Positions 7,285-14,533 of a stretch of DNA of 25,985 nucleotides are shown in pieces (within the stretch, counting starts at the first letter, position 1; each line of letters opens with the position of its first letter). The position numbers were made by a program, and so were the translations under genes. This DNA comes from a virus: the IMG/VR virus record IMGVR_UViG_3300031629_000065, positions 1-25,985 of that record; one strand, written 5' to 3'. The notes beneath the pieces are model-generated. The model was given only the letters and a program-made list of their open reading frames with translations. It did not search any database and was not told the DNA's origin.

Positions 7285-9453
7285 ATGAGAACAGCAACCG
7301 AAAAATATAATGCAGTCCTAGAGGGCACTTTGAGCAAACAAGTATTTGTTCAACAGATGAGAAGTGAATTTCCACAATTCATTACTAATGTAAATGCATA
7401 TCCAGATACTGTACAAATTCTTAAAAACAAAGGAATGATTTATGAGGCTATAAAAGCTCCAGCTAAATCAATTGAACAGTTAGAAGCTAACTTTAATATT
7501 AATATAGTCGAAAGAGGTATTGATATGGAATTAGAAGCTAAAGGAATTGATCCAACTACAAACGTTAATAAGGAAGATTACTTAGCAGCTAAGAAGATTG
7601 TTATATCTAACTTAATGAAAGATCAGCTTCACTACCTTAATATAGTAGCAGGAGAAGATAATAATGTAGACAAGCACGATAAAGCAGTTGAAGTTAAAAG
7701 AGGAGAGAAGCAAGTAGATGGATTTAACGGTTTAAAGAATGCAACACTAAAAGAAGGTGTTTATACAGAAGATGCAGAAGAAGATGCTAAAAATGATATG
7801 GATAATGCTACAGGATGGCACGATGATCCTAGAAAGGATGAAGGCTCAGAAGAAGCAGTAGATCCAGCAGTTTACGGAGACATTGGAGCAGCATACTTGG
7901 CAGGATTTAACAAAGAACACTCTTTAAGCTTAGACCAATTAGAAGAATTAGGACGTAAGATTGTTAAACAAATCTATAAAGGAGATATTGAAGCAGCAAA
8001 AGCTAAACACCTTTCAGAACAAGACGCTATGTACGCACCCGATGATGATGAATTTGAAGCAGAGCAATGTGCACACAGAGCAAAAGAAATTGGGCACTTA
8101 TTTAAAGGGTATGATGACCAAGTGATATATGATTTTGTAAAAACACACAGACAAGATATTAGAGGAGCTTCAGATGAAGAAATCCAAAATGAATTTGAAG
8201 AATTTATATCTGTCAACTATGAATCTGGAGCAGACATGCAAGAAAACGAAGTAGAAGAAGCAATGTCAGACGAATTTATGGATGATGTTAAATCTTACGG
8301 TAAAGACGAACAAATTAAACCTTATAAAATAGGAGATAAATTCTCAGTAGATTTTGACTATGAAGGAATGCTTAAAACAGGCCTTAAAGTTAGAATTAAT
8401 ACTCCATTAAAGACTATGCAAGCTATCTTTGATTCTTTCGAAGATGTAAACTACCATAGTGAAGGAATGCACTTATCATACGTAATAGATGCAGTAGAAG
8501 AAGGAGATAGAGAAGAAGCATTAGATAGTCTTAAGAAATTCAGAGGAGCTATTAGTAAAACACTAACTAACATTGCTGAAGGAGTATTTCCAATAAGAGA
8601 AGCAGAAGAAGGATACGTTAAGAGAGAAAAAAGAGTAGAGGGATTATATGAAGCTCGTAGAAAAAAAATACAAGGTGGTAAAATAGTCACAGAAAATGAT
8701 TATGAAACTGGCGGGTATGTAGAGTCTATGGGTCCTCAATTTGATAAAGCAGTAGACTTAGTAGTTTCTGAGTTTGGAGAATGGAAAGCTGGTCCAATGA
8801 CAGAGCCAGGAATGATACCTCATGCTAAATCAGACGTTATAGCTTATATAGATCAAAAACTTGAAGCTTCCTTACAAGAAGAGAAAGGTACAGATCATGA
8901 TAACGATGGAGATATAGACGGAGACGATTATAAGGCTGCAAAAGACATAGCAATTAAAAAAGCATTAAAAGAGAATGTTAAAGGCATGATCGTTAATATG
9001 CTTAAAGAAGCTACTATCAATGAAGCTGCTACTGCTAAATTAGCAGAATGGGGAGAATCTTATGAAGGCTTTGAAGGTATTAAACCAGTAGTGAATGAAC
9101 TGGAAAATCTTGTAACAGAGATAGAATCTTTCTATGATAAGATGAGAGGAAAGATCCAAGGAGCATTTGCTAAGACAGCAGAATTTAGAAACGAAGAGGG
9201 ATTAAAGATTGGAGCATTTATCGCACCATCATTAGAAGCAGCATTTAGAAAAGATCTAGCTCCAGTAGTAAAACAAGGGCTTACTAAGAATGTGGACTTA
9301 CCTAAAGTACGTACAATATCTAAAGCAGAAATTGATGCTAATAATAACGGTACAAAACCATTAGGAGAAGAAGAAATGTATGAAACTCCTAAACAAAGTG
9401 TTTTTTCACCTAACATCAATGAAAGAAAGACTAAGTACACTAAAAGAAAATAA
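7285..9453 (+). CDS. 722-aa acidic protein with EF-hand-like loop, probable head/core component
   Basis: A long, acidic, soluble protein of unknown function between the small core-position gene and the prohead protease. Residues 1-150 are helical (YNAVLEG, then QVFVQQMRSEFPQF). An acidic linker with repeated Glu/Asp follows, then a domain around 325-440 containing KPYKIGDKFSVDFDYEGML. Around 478-530 is a second domain with YVESMGPQFDKAVDLVVSEF and a GPMTEPGMIPHAK turn. Residues 537-549, DHDNDGDIDGDDY, form a calcium-loop-like sequence followed by a Lys/Ala helix. The C-terminus is helical and ends in a basic tail. The many (I/L)-x-E triplets, acidity and location suggest a prohead core protein or protease substrate, but this is inference. 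It starts 3 nt after the previous stop and ends 3 nt before the protease gene. Confidence 0.85.
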   Translation: MRTATEKYNAVLEGTLSKQVFVQQMRSEFPQFITNVNAYPDTVQILKNKGMIYEAIKAPAKSIEQLEANFNINIVERGIDMELEAKGIDPTTNVNKEDYLAAKKIVISNLMKDQLHYLNIVAGEDNNVDKHDKAVEVKRGEKQVDGFNGLKNATLKEGVYTEDAEEDAKNDMDNATGWHDDPRKDEGSEEAVDPAVYGDIGAAYLAGFNKEHSLSLDQLEELGRKIVKQIYKGDIEAAKAKHLSEQDAMYAPDDDEFEAEQCAHRAKEIGHLFKGYDDQVIYDFVKTHRQDIRGASDEEIQNEFEEFISVNYESGADMQENEVEEAMSDEFMDDVKSYGKDEQIKPYKIGDKFSVDFDYEGMLKTGLKVRINTPLKTMQAIFDSFEDVNYHSEGMHLSYVIDAVEEGDREEALDSLKKFRGAISKTLTNIAEGVFPIREAEEGYVKREKRVEGLYEARRKKIQGGKIVTENDYETGGYVESMGPQFDKAVDLVVSEFGEWKAGPMTEPGMIPHAKSDVIAYIDQKLEASLQEEKGTDHDNDGDIDGDDYKAAKDIAIKKALKENVKGMIVNMLKEATINEAATAKLAEWGESYEGFEGIKPVVNELENLVTEIESFYDKMRGKIQGAFAKTAEFRNEEGLKIGAFIAPSLEAAFRKDLAPVVKQGLTKNVDLPKVRTISKAEIDANNNGTKPLGEEEMYETPKQSVFSPNINERKTKYTKRK

Positions 9454-9456
9454 AAC

Positions 9457-10035
9457 ATGGCACAATTACTAGTAGATGTAACACCGTTTAAGTCCGTACT
9501 TAAAGAAGCGAAAGGGAGACCTGGAGTTTTTGAAGTAGAAGGAGTTATGCAAAGAGCAAAAGCACAGAACCAGAATGGTAGAGTATATGCTAAGCCAATT
9601 TTAGAAAGAGAATCTAAGAAATACACAGAAGAATTTGTTAAAAACGGGAATGCTTTTGGTGAATTAGATCATCCAGAATCTCCTGTAGTGTCATTAAAGA
9701 ATGCTTCTCACATAGTCAAAGACTTATGGTGGGATGGAGATGATTTGATGGGAAGAGTAGAACTACTTAATACTCCATCAGGAAATATAGTAAAAGAAAT
9801 AATTAAGGCTGGTCATACTATAGGGATATCCTCTAGAGGAACAGGATCAGTACAGCAGACAAACGAAGGTACTTTAGAAGTACAAAACGATTTTGAATTA
9901 GTTTGTTGGGATTTCGTATCTAATCCTTCTACACATGGTGCATTTATGAACCCAGTTGCATTATCAGAAAGTAAATTAAGACCTGCTAAATACAGCAACT
10001 TAAATTTAATAATTAACGATATATTGAGAGCATAA
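9457..10035 (+). CDS. Prohead core protease (T4 gp21-like, serine peptidase)
   Basis: This maturation protease digests the scaffold and trims capsid and internal proteins after (I/L)-x-E. The 192-aa sequence shows the family landmarks: NQNGRVYAKPIL near residue 38, catalytic His72 in GELDHPESP, and the serine of GISSRGTG (Ser125 or Ser126) on the conserved strand, followed by the ELVCWDFVSNPST block. T4 gp21 is 212 aa, so the length is normal. A possible self-cleavage site is L-K-E then A at residues 15-18. The gene sits ahead of scaffold and major capsid genes as in T4. Its TAA shares its last base with the ATG of the next gene (TAATG), which suggests coupled translation. Confidence 0.94.
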   Translation: MAQLLVDVTPFKSVLKEAKGRPGVFEVEGVMQRAKAQNQNGRVYAKPILERESKKYTEEFVKNGNAFGELDHPESPVVSLKNASHIVKDLWWDGDDLMGRVELLNTPSGNIVKEIIKAGHTIGISSRGTGSVQQTNEGTLEVQNDFELVCWDFVSNPSTHGAFMNPVALSESKLRPAKYSNLNLIINDILRA

Positions 10036-10844
10036 TGAAATTATCCAAAATAATCTTAGAGAATTACGATGATGATAGTTTATTTACTTTTGGCTATGAT
10101 CTACAAGACATAGGTAATGTAGAGAACTATTTAAAAGCGAATTACGAAAAAGGAATAGATTATGAACTACACATAGGTAGAGGAGATGACTTACCAAACG
10201 CTGTTACCCTACTTAATCCGGATATGGAAGATGATGTAGAACTTGGTAACTTATTAGACGCTGCAAAAGATACTGACGAATCAGATTATGAATCATATAG
10301 AAGAGAAGAAGATGATTACGCTAATAATGAATTAGACGAAGGTGAAAACTTTTCTGCTTTAGCTGCAGCAATGGCTAAAGAATTAGAAGGTAAAGAGGTT
10401 AAGCAAGATGATCAAGCTAACGAAGTAGTTGGAGTATTAGGAATACTTAGTTACGTACTATTATCCAATACAATAGCTAATATGCTTTCTTCTATGGCTA
10501 AAAAGATAGCTAAGAAACAAGGATGGCAGAAAACAGATGATATAGCAACAAAAATTTATGATTGGACGCATAAGAACGAAGCAGCTTTTATGTCACCAAT
10601 TAAAAGAGTGCTATCAGTAGTAATGATAGGACCAACTAAAAAATACATTGACCCAGTTACTAAAGGACTATATGCTTTATTTATATTCTTCTTAGCAGGT
10701 CAATACGGAGGTGATGTAATCGCTTCAATCAGAAAATCAGCATGGGGACAAACAGCATTCGCTTCAGTAAAATCTCTAGTTAAAGGAAAAGAAGTACATA
10801 CCCTAGTAAGAGACGTCTTAACAGACATCGGGCTATTAGGATAA
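10035..10844 (+). CDS. Acidic protein with two hydrophobic segments and capsid-targeting-like leader
   Basis: A 269-aa protein of unknown function. The N-terminus MKLSKIILE then N ends I-L-E, a predicted prohead-protease site. The same MKLS-x-II-x-E leader recurs on the 99-aa protein near 15.7 kb. Residues 55-130 are strongly acidic and probably disordered. Two hydrophobic segments stand out, around residues 131-151 (VVGVLGILSYVLLSNTIANM) and 211-232 (GLYALFIFFLAGQYGGDVIA), with a weaker one near 191-200. A basic helix follows the first. A membrane-active protein encoded between protease and scaffold, and tagged for the head, would fit an internal protein released at DNA ejection, but this is inference. 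Alternatives are a prohead membrane anchor (T4 proheads start on the membrane) or a holin-like product, the latter less likely from position. Confidence 0.8.
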   Translation: MKLSKIILENYDDDSLFTFGYDLQDIGNVENYLKANYEKGIDYELHIGRGDDLPNAVTLLNPDMEDDVELGNLLDAAKDTDESDYESYRREEDDYANNELDEGENFSALAAAMAKELEGKEVKQDDQANEVVGVLGILSYVLLSNTIANMLSSMAKKIAKKQGWQKTDDIATKIYDWTHKNEAAFMSPIKRVLSVVMIGPTKKYIDPVTKGLYALFIFFLAGQYGGDVIASIRKSAWGQTAFASVKSLVKGKEVHTLVRDVLTDIGLLG

Positions 10845-10849
10845 GGTAA

Positions 10850-10877
10850 TTCCTCGGACGCTACCGACGGGCAGGAA
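10850..10877 (+). ncRNA. GC-rich hairpin just after the membrane-protein gene
   Basis: TTCCT (10850-10854) pairs with AGGAA (10873-10877). Inside, CGG pairs with CCG around a six-base ACGCTA loop, leaving an unpaired ACGGGC. This short stretch is markedly more GC-rich than its surroundings and codes for nothing visible. No known RNA family was recognised. It could be a processing site or 3' end structure upstream of the terminator. Confidence 0.4.
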
Positions 10878-10881
10878 AGTT

Positions 10882-10912
10882 AACCATCTTTTACAGGTGG
10901 TTTTCTTGTTTT
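10882..10912 (+). terminator. Rho-independent terminator between protease block and scaffold gene
   Basis: AACCATC (10882-10888) pairs with GGTGGTT (10896-10902) with one T-G wobble around a seven-base loop, followed by the T-rich TTTTCTTGTTTT. Stem plus T-tract is the classic intrinsic terminator form. It ends the transcript running through the protease and membrane-protein genes ahead of a fresh leader for scaffold and capsid genes. Confidence 0.7.
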
Positions 10913-10920
10913 CGTAAAAA

Positions 10921-10936
10921 GTATATATTTATATAC
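10921..10936 (+). promoter_or_regulatory. AT palindrome with promoter-like box ahead of scaffold leader
   Basis: GTATATATTTATATAC is a seven-base inverted repeat around TT. It contains ATATTTATA (10925-10933), a variant of the recurring intergenic box, and lies 9 nt after the terminator T-tract. The position suits a promoter or operator for the scaffold-capsid transcript, which would then carry a leader of roughly 90 nt. Function is inferred. Confidence 0.4.
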
Positions 10937-10941
10937 ATAAT

Positions 10942-11003
10942 AATCAGTCTCTATACTGATTCCAACAATTTATAATTTTCTATTACGATTTATAATAATC
11001 GTA
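10942..11003 (+). promoter_or_regulatory. Two perfect hairpins in the scaffold-gene leader
   Basis: Two perfect inverted repeats lie in tandem. AATCAGT (10942-10948) pairs with ACTGATT (10955-10961) around CTCTAT, and TACGATT (10984-10990) pairs with AATCGTA (10997-11003) around TATAAT. Both have a seven-base stem and six-base loop, with 22 nt between them. The second ends 26 nt before the scaffold ATG. They could stabilise the mRNA or bind a regulator. No known riboswitch was recognised. Confidence 0.5.
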
Positions 11004-11029
11004 GAAACCCACAACAAACATTTATTAAA

Positions 11030-12106
11030 ATGGCAAACAAAGATTTATTCAAGCAAGCAATTGCTGAAGCAAAATCTGTACGTTCCGCTGCTATTGCTAA
11101 CGCGAAAGAAGCCCTAGAAGAGTCTTTGACTCCTCATTTAAAAGATATGTTAGCTGCAAAACTTCAAGAGATGGAAGACTCTTCCACAGAAGAAGCAGTA
11201 ACTGAATCTGATGAGGTAGAAGAAGGTAACTATGAGGCTAAAGACGAAGTAGTAAAAGAGGAAGATGCAGATACTGAAGTATCCGATGAGGATGCTCCAG
11301 AAGAAGAAGAATTAGACGGAGAAGAAGAAATCGCACCTATGGAGGATGAAGCAGAAGAAGCTGCTGACGAAATAGACGGAGATGAAGACTTATCTAAATT
11401 ATCAGTCGATCAATTTAAAGATCTTATTAGAGATGTAATAGCAACCGAAATGGGAGCTGAAGCAGGTCTAGAAGGAGAAGATGAATTAGGAGCTGATATG
11501 GATGCAGGAATGGAAGCAGAACCAGAAATGGGAGCTGAACCAGAAATGGCTCCAGAAGACGGAGAAGGTGAAGAAGAAATTGACTTAGACGAATTACTTG
11601 CAGAACTAGAAGGTTTAACTACCGAAGGTGAAGAAGCAGATAAAGACGATAAGCCAGTAGAAGAAAGTACAGAAAACGAAGTATCAGCAGAATCAGATTC
11701 TAAAGAGAAAAACGTTAATGATACTTTGAAGGAAGCTAAACAGAATAGTGCAGACCTTAAAGAAGCTCTTATAACAGTAGAGACTTTAAGACATGAACTA
11801 AACGAAGTTAACATTCTTAACTCTAAACTATTATACGTTAATAAAATTTTCAAAGCTAATTCATTAACTGAAAGCCAGAAAGTAAGCATAATCGCTGCAT
11901 TCGATAAAGCTGAAACAGTTAAAGAAGTAAAATTAGTTTTCGAAACAGTATCAGACAATATTGTCGCACCAGCTAAAACCAATCTTAAAGAACATAGAGG
12001 TATGGCTTCTAGAGCTACAGGAACTACAGCAAGTAATCCTCCAGTAATAGGACAAGTATCAGAAGCAGTATTAAGAATGCAGAAATTAGCAGGTATTATT
12101 AAATAA
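11030..12106 (+). CDS. Prohead scaffold/core protein (T4 gp22-like)
   Basis: This is the main internal scaffold, around which the major capsid protein assembles and which the prohead protease later destroys. The 358-aa protein begins with helices rich in Ala and Lys and with I-A-E then A at residues 11-14, a good protease site near the start, as in T4 gp22. Residues 40-225 are extremely acidic (long Glu/Asp runs with Met, Gly and Pro). The diagnostic part is the helical segment around residues 266-306, YVNKIFKANSLTESQKVSII followed by FDKAETVKEVKLVFETV, which matches the conserved YVNK..LTE.QK pattern of T4-like gp22. The C-terminus ends RMQKLAGIIK. T4 gp22 is 269 aa; the extra length is the acidic insert. 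It precedes the major capsid gene by 33 nt, the T4 order. Confidence 0.85.
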   Translation: MANKDLFKQAIAEAKSVRSAAIANAKEALEESLTPHLKDMLAAKLQEMEDSSTEEAVTESDEVEEGNYEAKDEVVKEEDADTEVSDEDAPEEEELDGEEEIAPMEDEAEEAADEIDGDEDLSKLSVDQFKDLIRDVIATEMGAEAGLEGEDELGADMDAGMEAEPEMGAEPEMAPEDGEGEEEIDLDELLAELEGLTTEGEEADKDDKPVEESTENEVSAESDSKEKNVNDTLKEAKQNSADLKEALITVETLRHELNEVNILNSKLLYVNKIFKANSLTESQKVSIIAAFDKAETVKEVKLVFETVSDNIVAPAKTNLKEHRGMASRATGTTASNPPVIGQVSEAVLRMQKLAGIIK

Positions 12107-12139
12107 CATTAATTATAAACTTAAATTAAAATTTCAATT

Positions 12140-13732
12140 ATGGAAATTAACAATCTTTTAGAAAGCTCAAACAGCTTTAAAAGCTTACAAGCTGACTCAG
12201 CAAAATTAGCTGAGAAGTGGAGTGCTTCAGGTTTGTTAGAAGGGATCACTGATGAAAGAGTAGCTACAAACATGGCTATGATTTTAGAGAACCAAGCTAA
12301 ACAAATCGTAGCAGAAGCAAATAACACAGGTGCATCTGGTACTTCAGCAGGCTTTACAGCAGGCGCAGGAGAACAATGGGCTGGTGTTGCATTACCTTTG
12401 GTAAGAAAAGTATTTGCTCAAATTAGTGCACAGGATTTCGTATCTGTACAACCAATGTCTTTACCTTCAGGTCTAGTATTTTATCTAGATTTCAAATATG
12501 GTACTGCCGCTAACGGACGTACTGATGGAGAAAATATGTACGGTAACGTTACTGACGGTGCTAACAAAATGGGTGTTGATGTAGATCCTTCAGGAGGATT
12601 ATACGGAGCAGGTCAATTTGGTTACACTATCAACGGTGTATCTGGAACTGTAGCAGCAGCTGCAGTAGGAGCTGCAAAGCTTAAAGATGTAGGATTCGAT
12701 GCTGGTATTACATTAGCTGAATACGAAACTGTATCTATCGCTTTATCTTCTATTCCTAACTATGACGTAGAAGGAGTTCGTGCATTCGGATTAACTTCTG
12801 GTTCAGTAACAATCAACAAGCAATTCACTAAAATCTCAGGATCTAACTTAGTATTCGTACAAACAGTAGGAGCAGGAGATATTACTGATGCAGATAACGT
12901 TCAAGTAACTTATCACAAACAACCAACAGACAACACAAGAGGCGATTTTGAAGCTGACGGTGGTGTAGCAGTTGATACTTCTATTTCTATTCCAGAAATC
13001 GATGTTCAATTACAATCTGAGGCAATTGTTGCTAAGACTAGAAAGTTAAAAGCACAATGGACTCCAGAATTTGCTCAAGATCTTAACGCATACCATTCAA
13101 TTGATGCAGAAGCTGAATTAACTTCTTTGTTATCTGAATACATCTCTATGGAGATTGATTTAGAAATCTTAGATATGTTGATCAAAGGCGCTACAACAAC
13201 TGAAAAATGGTCTGCAGAGAACAACAAAGTCTTTAAAGGCGGTGCTTGGTCTTCAGCAACTTCAGATTTTTACAATACTCAAGGACAATGGTTCCAAACA
13301 TTAGGAACTAAAGTACAGAAAGTATCTAACAAGATTCACCAAAAGACCTTAAGAGGTGGTGCAAACTTCGTAGTATGTTCTCCTTCAGTAGCAACAATCT
13401 TAGAATCAATTCCAGGATATGCTGCACAAACTGACGGTAACCAAGAGAAATTTGCAATGGGTGTACAGAAAATTGGTAGCTTAGCTAACCGTTTCCAAGT
13501 TTACAAGAATCCTTATATGACTGAGAACATTATGTTGTTAGGTTACAGAGGTGGACAGTTCTTAGAAGCTGGTGCAGTATATGCTCCTTATGTACCATTA
13601 ATGATGACTCCAATGGTATACGATCCAGAAACCTTCACTCCAAGAAAAGGTTTAATGACTCGTTATGCTAAGAAAATGATCAGACCAGAATTTTATGGTA
13701 AGATCTATATTTCTGACTTAGAGTTAGTATAG
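12140..13732 (+). CDS. Major capsid protein (T4 gp23-like, HK97 fold)
   Basis: This is the main shell protein of the head. The 530-aa length matches T4 gp23 (521 aa). The N-terminal pro-region of about 59 residues (MEINNLLESSNSF onward) should be removed by the prohead protease. The best site is V-A-E then A-N-N at residues 57-62, aligned with the known T4 cleavage before its residue 66. The mature part begins with a Gly/Ser/Thr-rich arm and continues with WAGVALPLVRKVFAQISAQD and VSVQPMSLPSGLVFYLDF, signature blocks of gp23. A middle region (around residues 165-285) has an insertion-domain-like character. The C-terminal half holds LKAQWTPEFAQDL, TLRGGANFVVCSP and PRKGLMTRYAKKM. It is closed by a strong terminator 26 nt downstream, as expected for a highly expressed gene. 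Confidence 0.96.
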   Translation: MEINNLLESSNSFKSLQADSAKLAEKWSASGLLEGITDERVATNMAMILENQAKQIVAEANNTGASGTSAGFTAGAGEQWAGVALPLVRKVFAQISAQDFVSVQPMSLPSGLVFYLDFKYGTAANGRTDGENMYGNVTDGANKMGVDVDPSGGLYGAGQFGYTINGVSGTVAAAAVGAAKLKDVGFDAGITLAEYETVSIALSSIPNYDVEGVRAFGLTSGSVTINKQFTKISGSNLVFVQTVGAGDITDADNVQVTYHKQPTDNTRGDFEADGGVAVDTSISIPEIDVQLQSEAIVAKTRKLKAQWTPEFAQDLNAYHSIDAEAELTSLLSEYISMEIDLEILDMLIKGATTTEKWSAENNKVFKGGAWSSATSDFYNTQGQWFQTLGTKVQKVSNKIHQKTLRGGANFVVCSPSVATILESIPGYAAQTDGNQEKFAMGVQKIGSLANRFQVYKNPYMTENIMLLGYRGGQFLEAGAVYAPYVPLMMTPMVYDPETFTPRKGLMTRYAKKMIRPEFYGKIYISDLELV

Positions 13733-13757
13733 TCTATATCTTGACTAAATTATTAAG

Positions 13758-13781
13758 AGAGGCCTTCGGGCCTCTTTTTTT
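13758..13781 (+). terminator. Strong UUCG-loop terminator after the capsid gene
   Basis: AGAGGCC (13758-13764) and GGCCTCT (13769-13775) form a perfect seven-base stem closed by a TTCG tetraloop, running into a tract of seven T (13775-13781). This is a textbook intrinsic terminator and the strongest in the window. It insulates the capsid gene from phoH. Confidence 0.93.
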
Positions 13782-13786
13782 ATGTC

Positions 13787-13795
13787 CTATTTATA
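13787..13795 (+). promoter_or_regulatory. CTATTTATA box ahead of phoH
   Basis: CTATTTATA begins 5 nt after the capsid-gene terminator T-tract and ends 26 nt before the phoH ATG. A gene placed right behind a strong terminator needs its own start signal, which makes this copy the best argument that the box is a promoter element. Confidence 0.5.
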
Positions 13796-13821
13796 GTTAT
13801 AAATCAAATAAAGTTATAAAC

Positions 13822-14508
13822 ATGCCACAAAGACACCATACCGATGAGGTATTTTCAGTAAAGAAGAGGCCTAAGAACCCAATTAAATTTAAAGTACAAT
13901 TAAACGAAGAACAAAAAGAAGCTAAAGCTAAAATTCTTACTGCTCCAATAACAGTCATTAAAGGAATGGCAGGATCTGGTAAGACATTAATAGCAACTCA
14001 AGTAGCTTTAGATATGTTATTTACCAAACAAGTAGATAAGGTTATTATAACAAGACCTACTGTGTCTAAAGAAGATATAGGCTTTTTACCAGGAGATATA
14101 AGAGAAAAAATGGACCCTTGGTTAGCGCCTATCTATCATAACTTACACATGCTTTACAGCAAAGAAAAAGTAACAAAATTAATAGATGACGAAATTATAG
14201 AAATAGTTCCTTTTGCTTTTCTAAGAGGAAGGACTTTTGTAAATGCATTTGTAATAGTTGACGAAGCTCAGAACGTAACACATACTCAAATGGAAACCGT
14301 AATCGGAAGATTAGGGAAAAATTCTAAAATGGTAATATGTGGAGATATGGCTCAAATAGACTTAAAAGACAAAAGAGAAACTGGATTTTCTTTTCTATCT
14401 AGAATTGAAGAGAACGTAGAAGGCTTTCAAACAGCTTCATTAGAAACCAATCATAGACACGATATAGTGGCACCTATCTTGAAAGTATACCAAACCTTCA
14501 GAGATTAG
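13822..14508 (+). CDS. phoH: PhoH-like P-loop ATPase
   Basis: A 228-aa PhoH-family NTPase, common in marine phages. Its role in infection is unsettled, with links proposed to phosphate stress and RNA metabolism. Walker A is GMAGSGKT at residues 48-55, Walker B is FVIVDEAQN, and the RP-T-VSKEDIGFLPGD, ICGDMAQIDL and ETNHRHDIV blocks are all present. The start is the ATG at 13822. A longer reading from a TTG at 13741 would run through the capsid terminator and is rejected. It lies as an apparent single gene between the capsid gene and the neck genes, with its own upstream box, an unusual place for phoH within a head-neck cluster. Confidence 0.95.
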   Translation: MPQRHHTDEVFSVKKRPKNPIKFKVQLNEEQKEAKAKILTAPITVIKGMAGSGKTLIATQVALDMLFTKQVDKVIITRPTVSKEDIGFLPGDIREKMDPWLAPIYHNLHMLYSKEKVTKLIDDEIIEIVPFAFLRGRTFVNAFVIVDEAQNVTHTQMETVIGRLGKNSKMVICGDMAQIDLKDKRETGFSFLSRIEENVEGFQTASLETNHRHDIVAPILKVYQTFRD

Positions 14509-14511
14509 TCC

Positions 14512-14532
14512 CTATTTATTAGAAAACTAATA
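14512..14532 (+). promoter_or_regulatory. CTATTTATT box and overlapping AT hairpin ahead of neck gene
   Basis: CTATTTATT (14512-14520) follows the phoH stop by 3 nt and ends 13 nt before the next ATG. TATTAG (14517-14522) can pair with CTAATA (14527-14532) around AAAA, overlapping the box and ending one base before the start codon. The stem is AT-rich and weak. Confidence 0.4.
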
Positions 14533-14533
14533 T

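Noticed and set aside
13741-13821. N-terminal extension of PhoH from a TTG codon
   Set aside because: The extension crosses the strong capsid terminator hairpin and T-tract; the ATG at 13822 has a normal A-rich leader and PhoH begins properly there.
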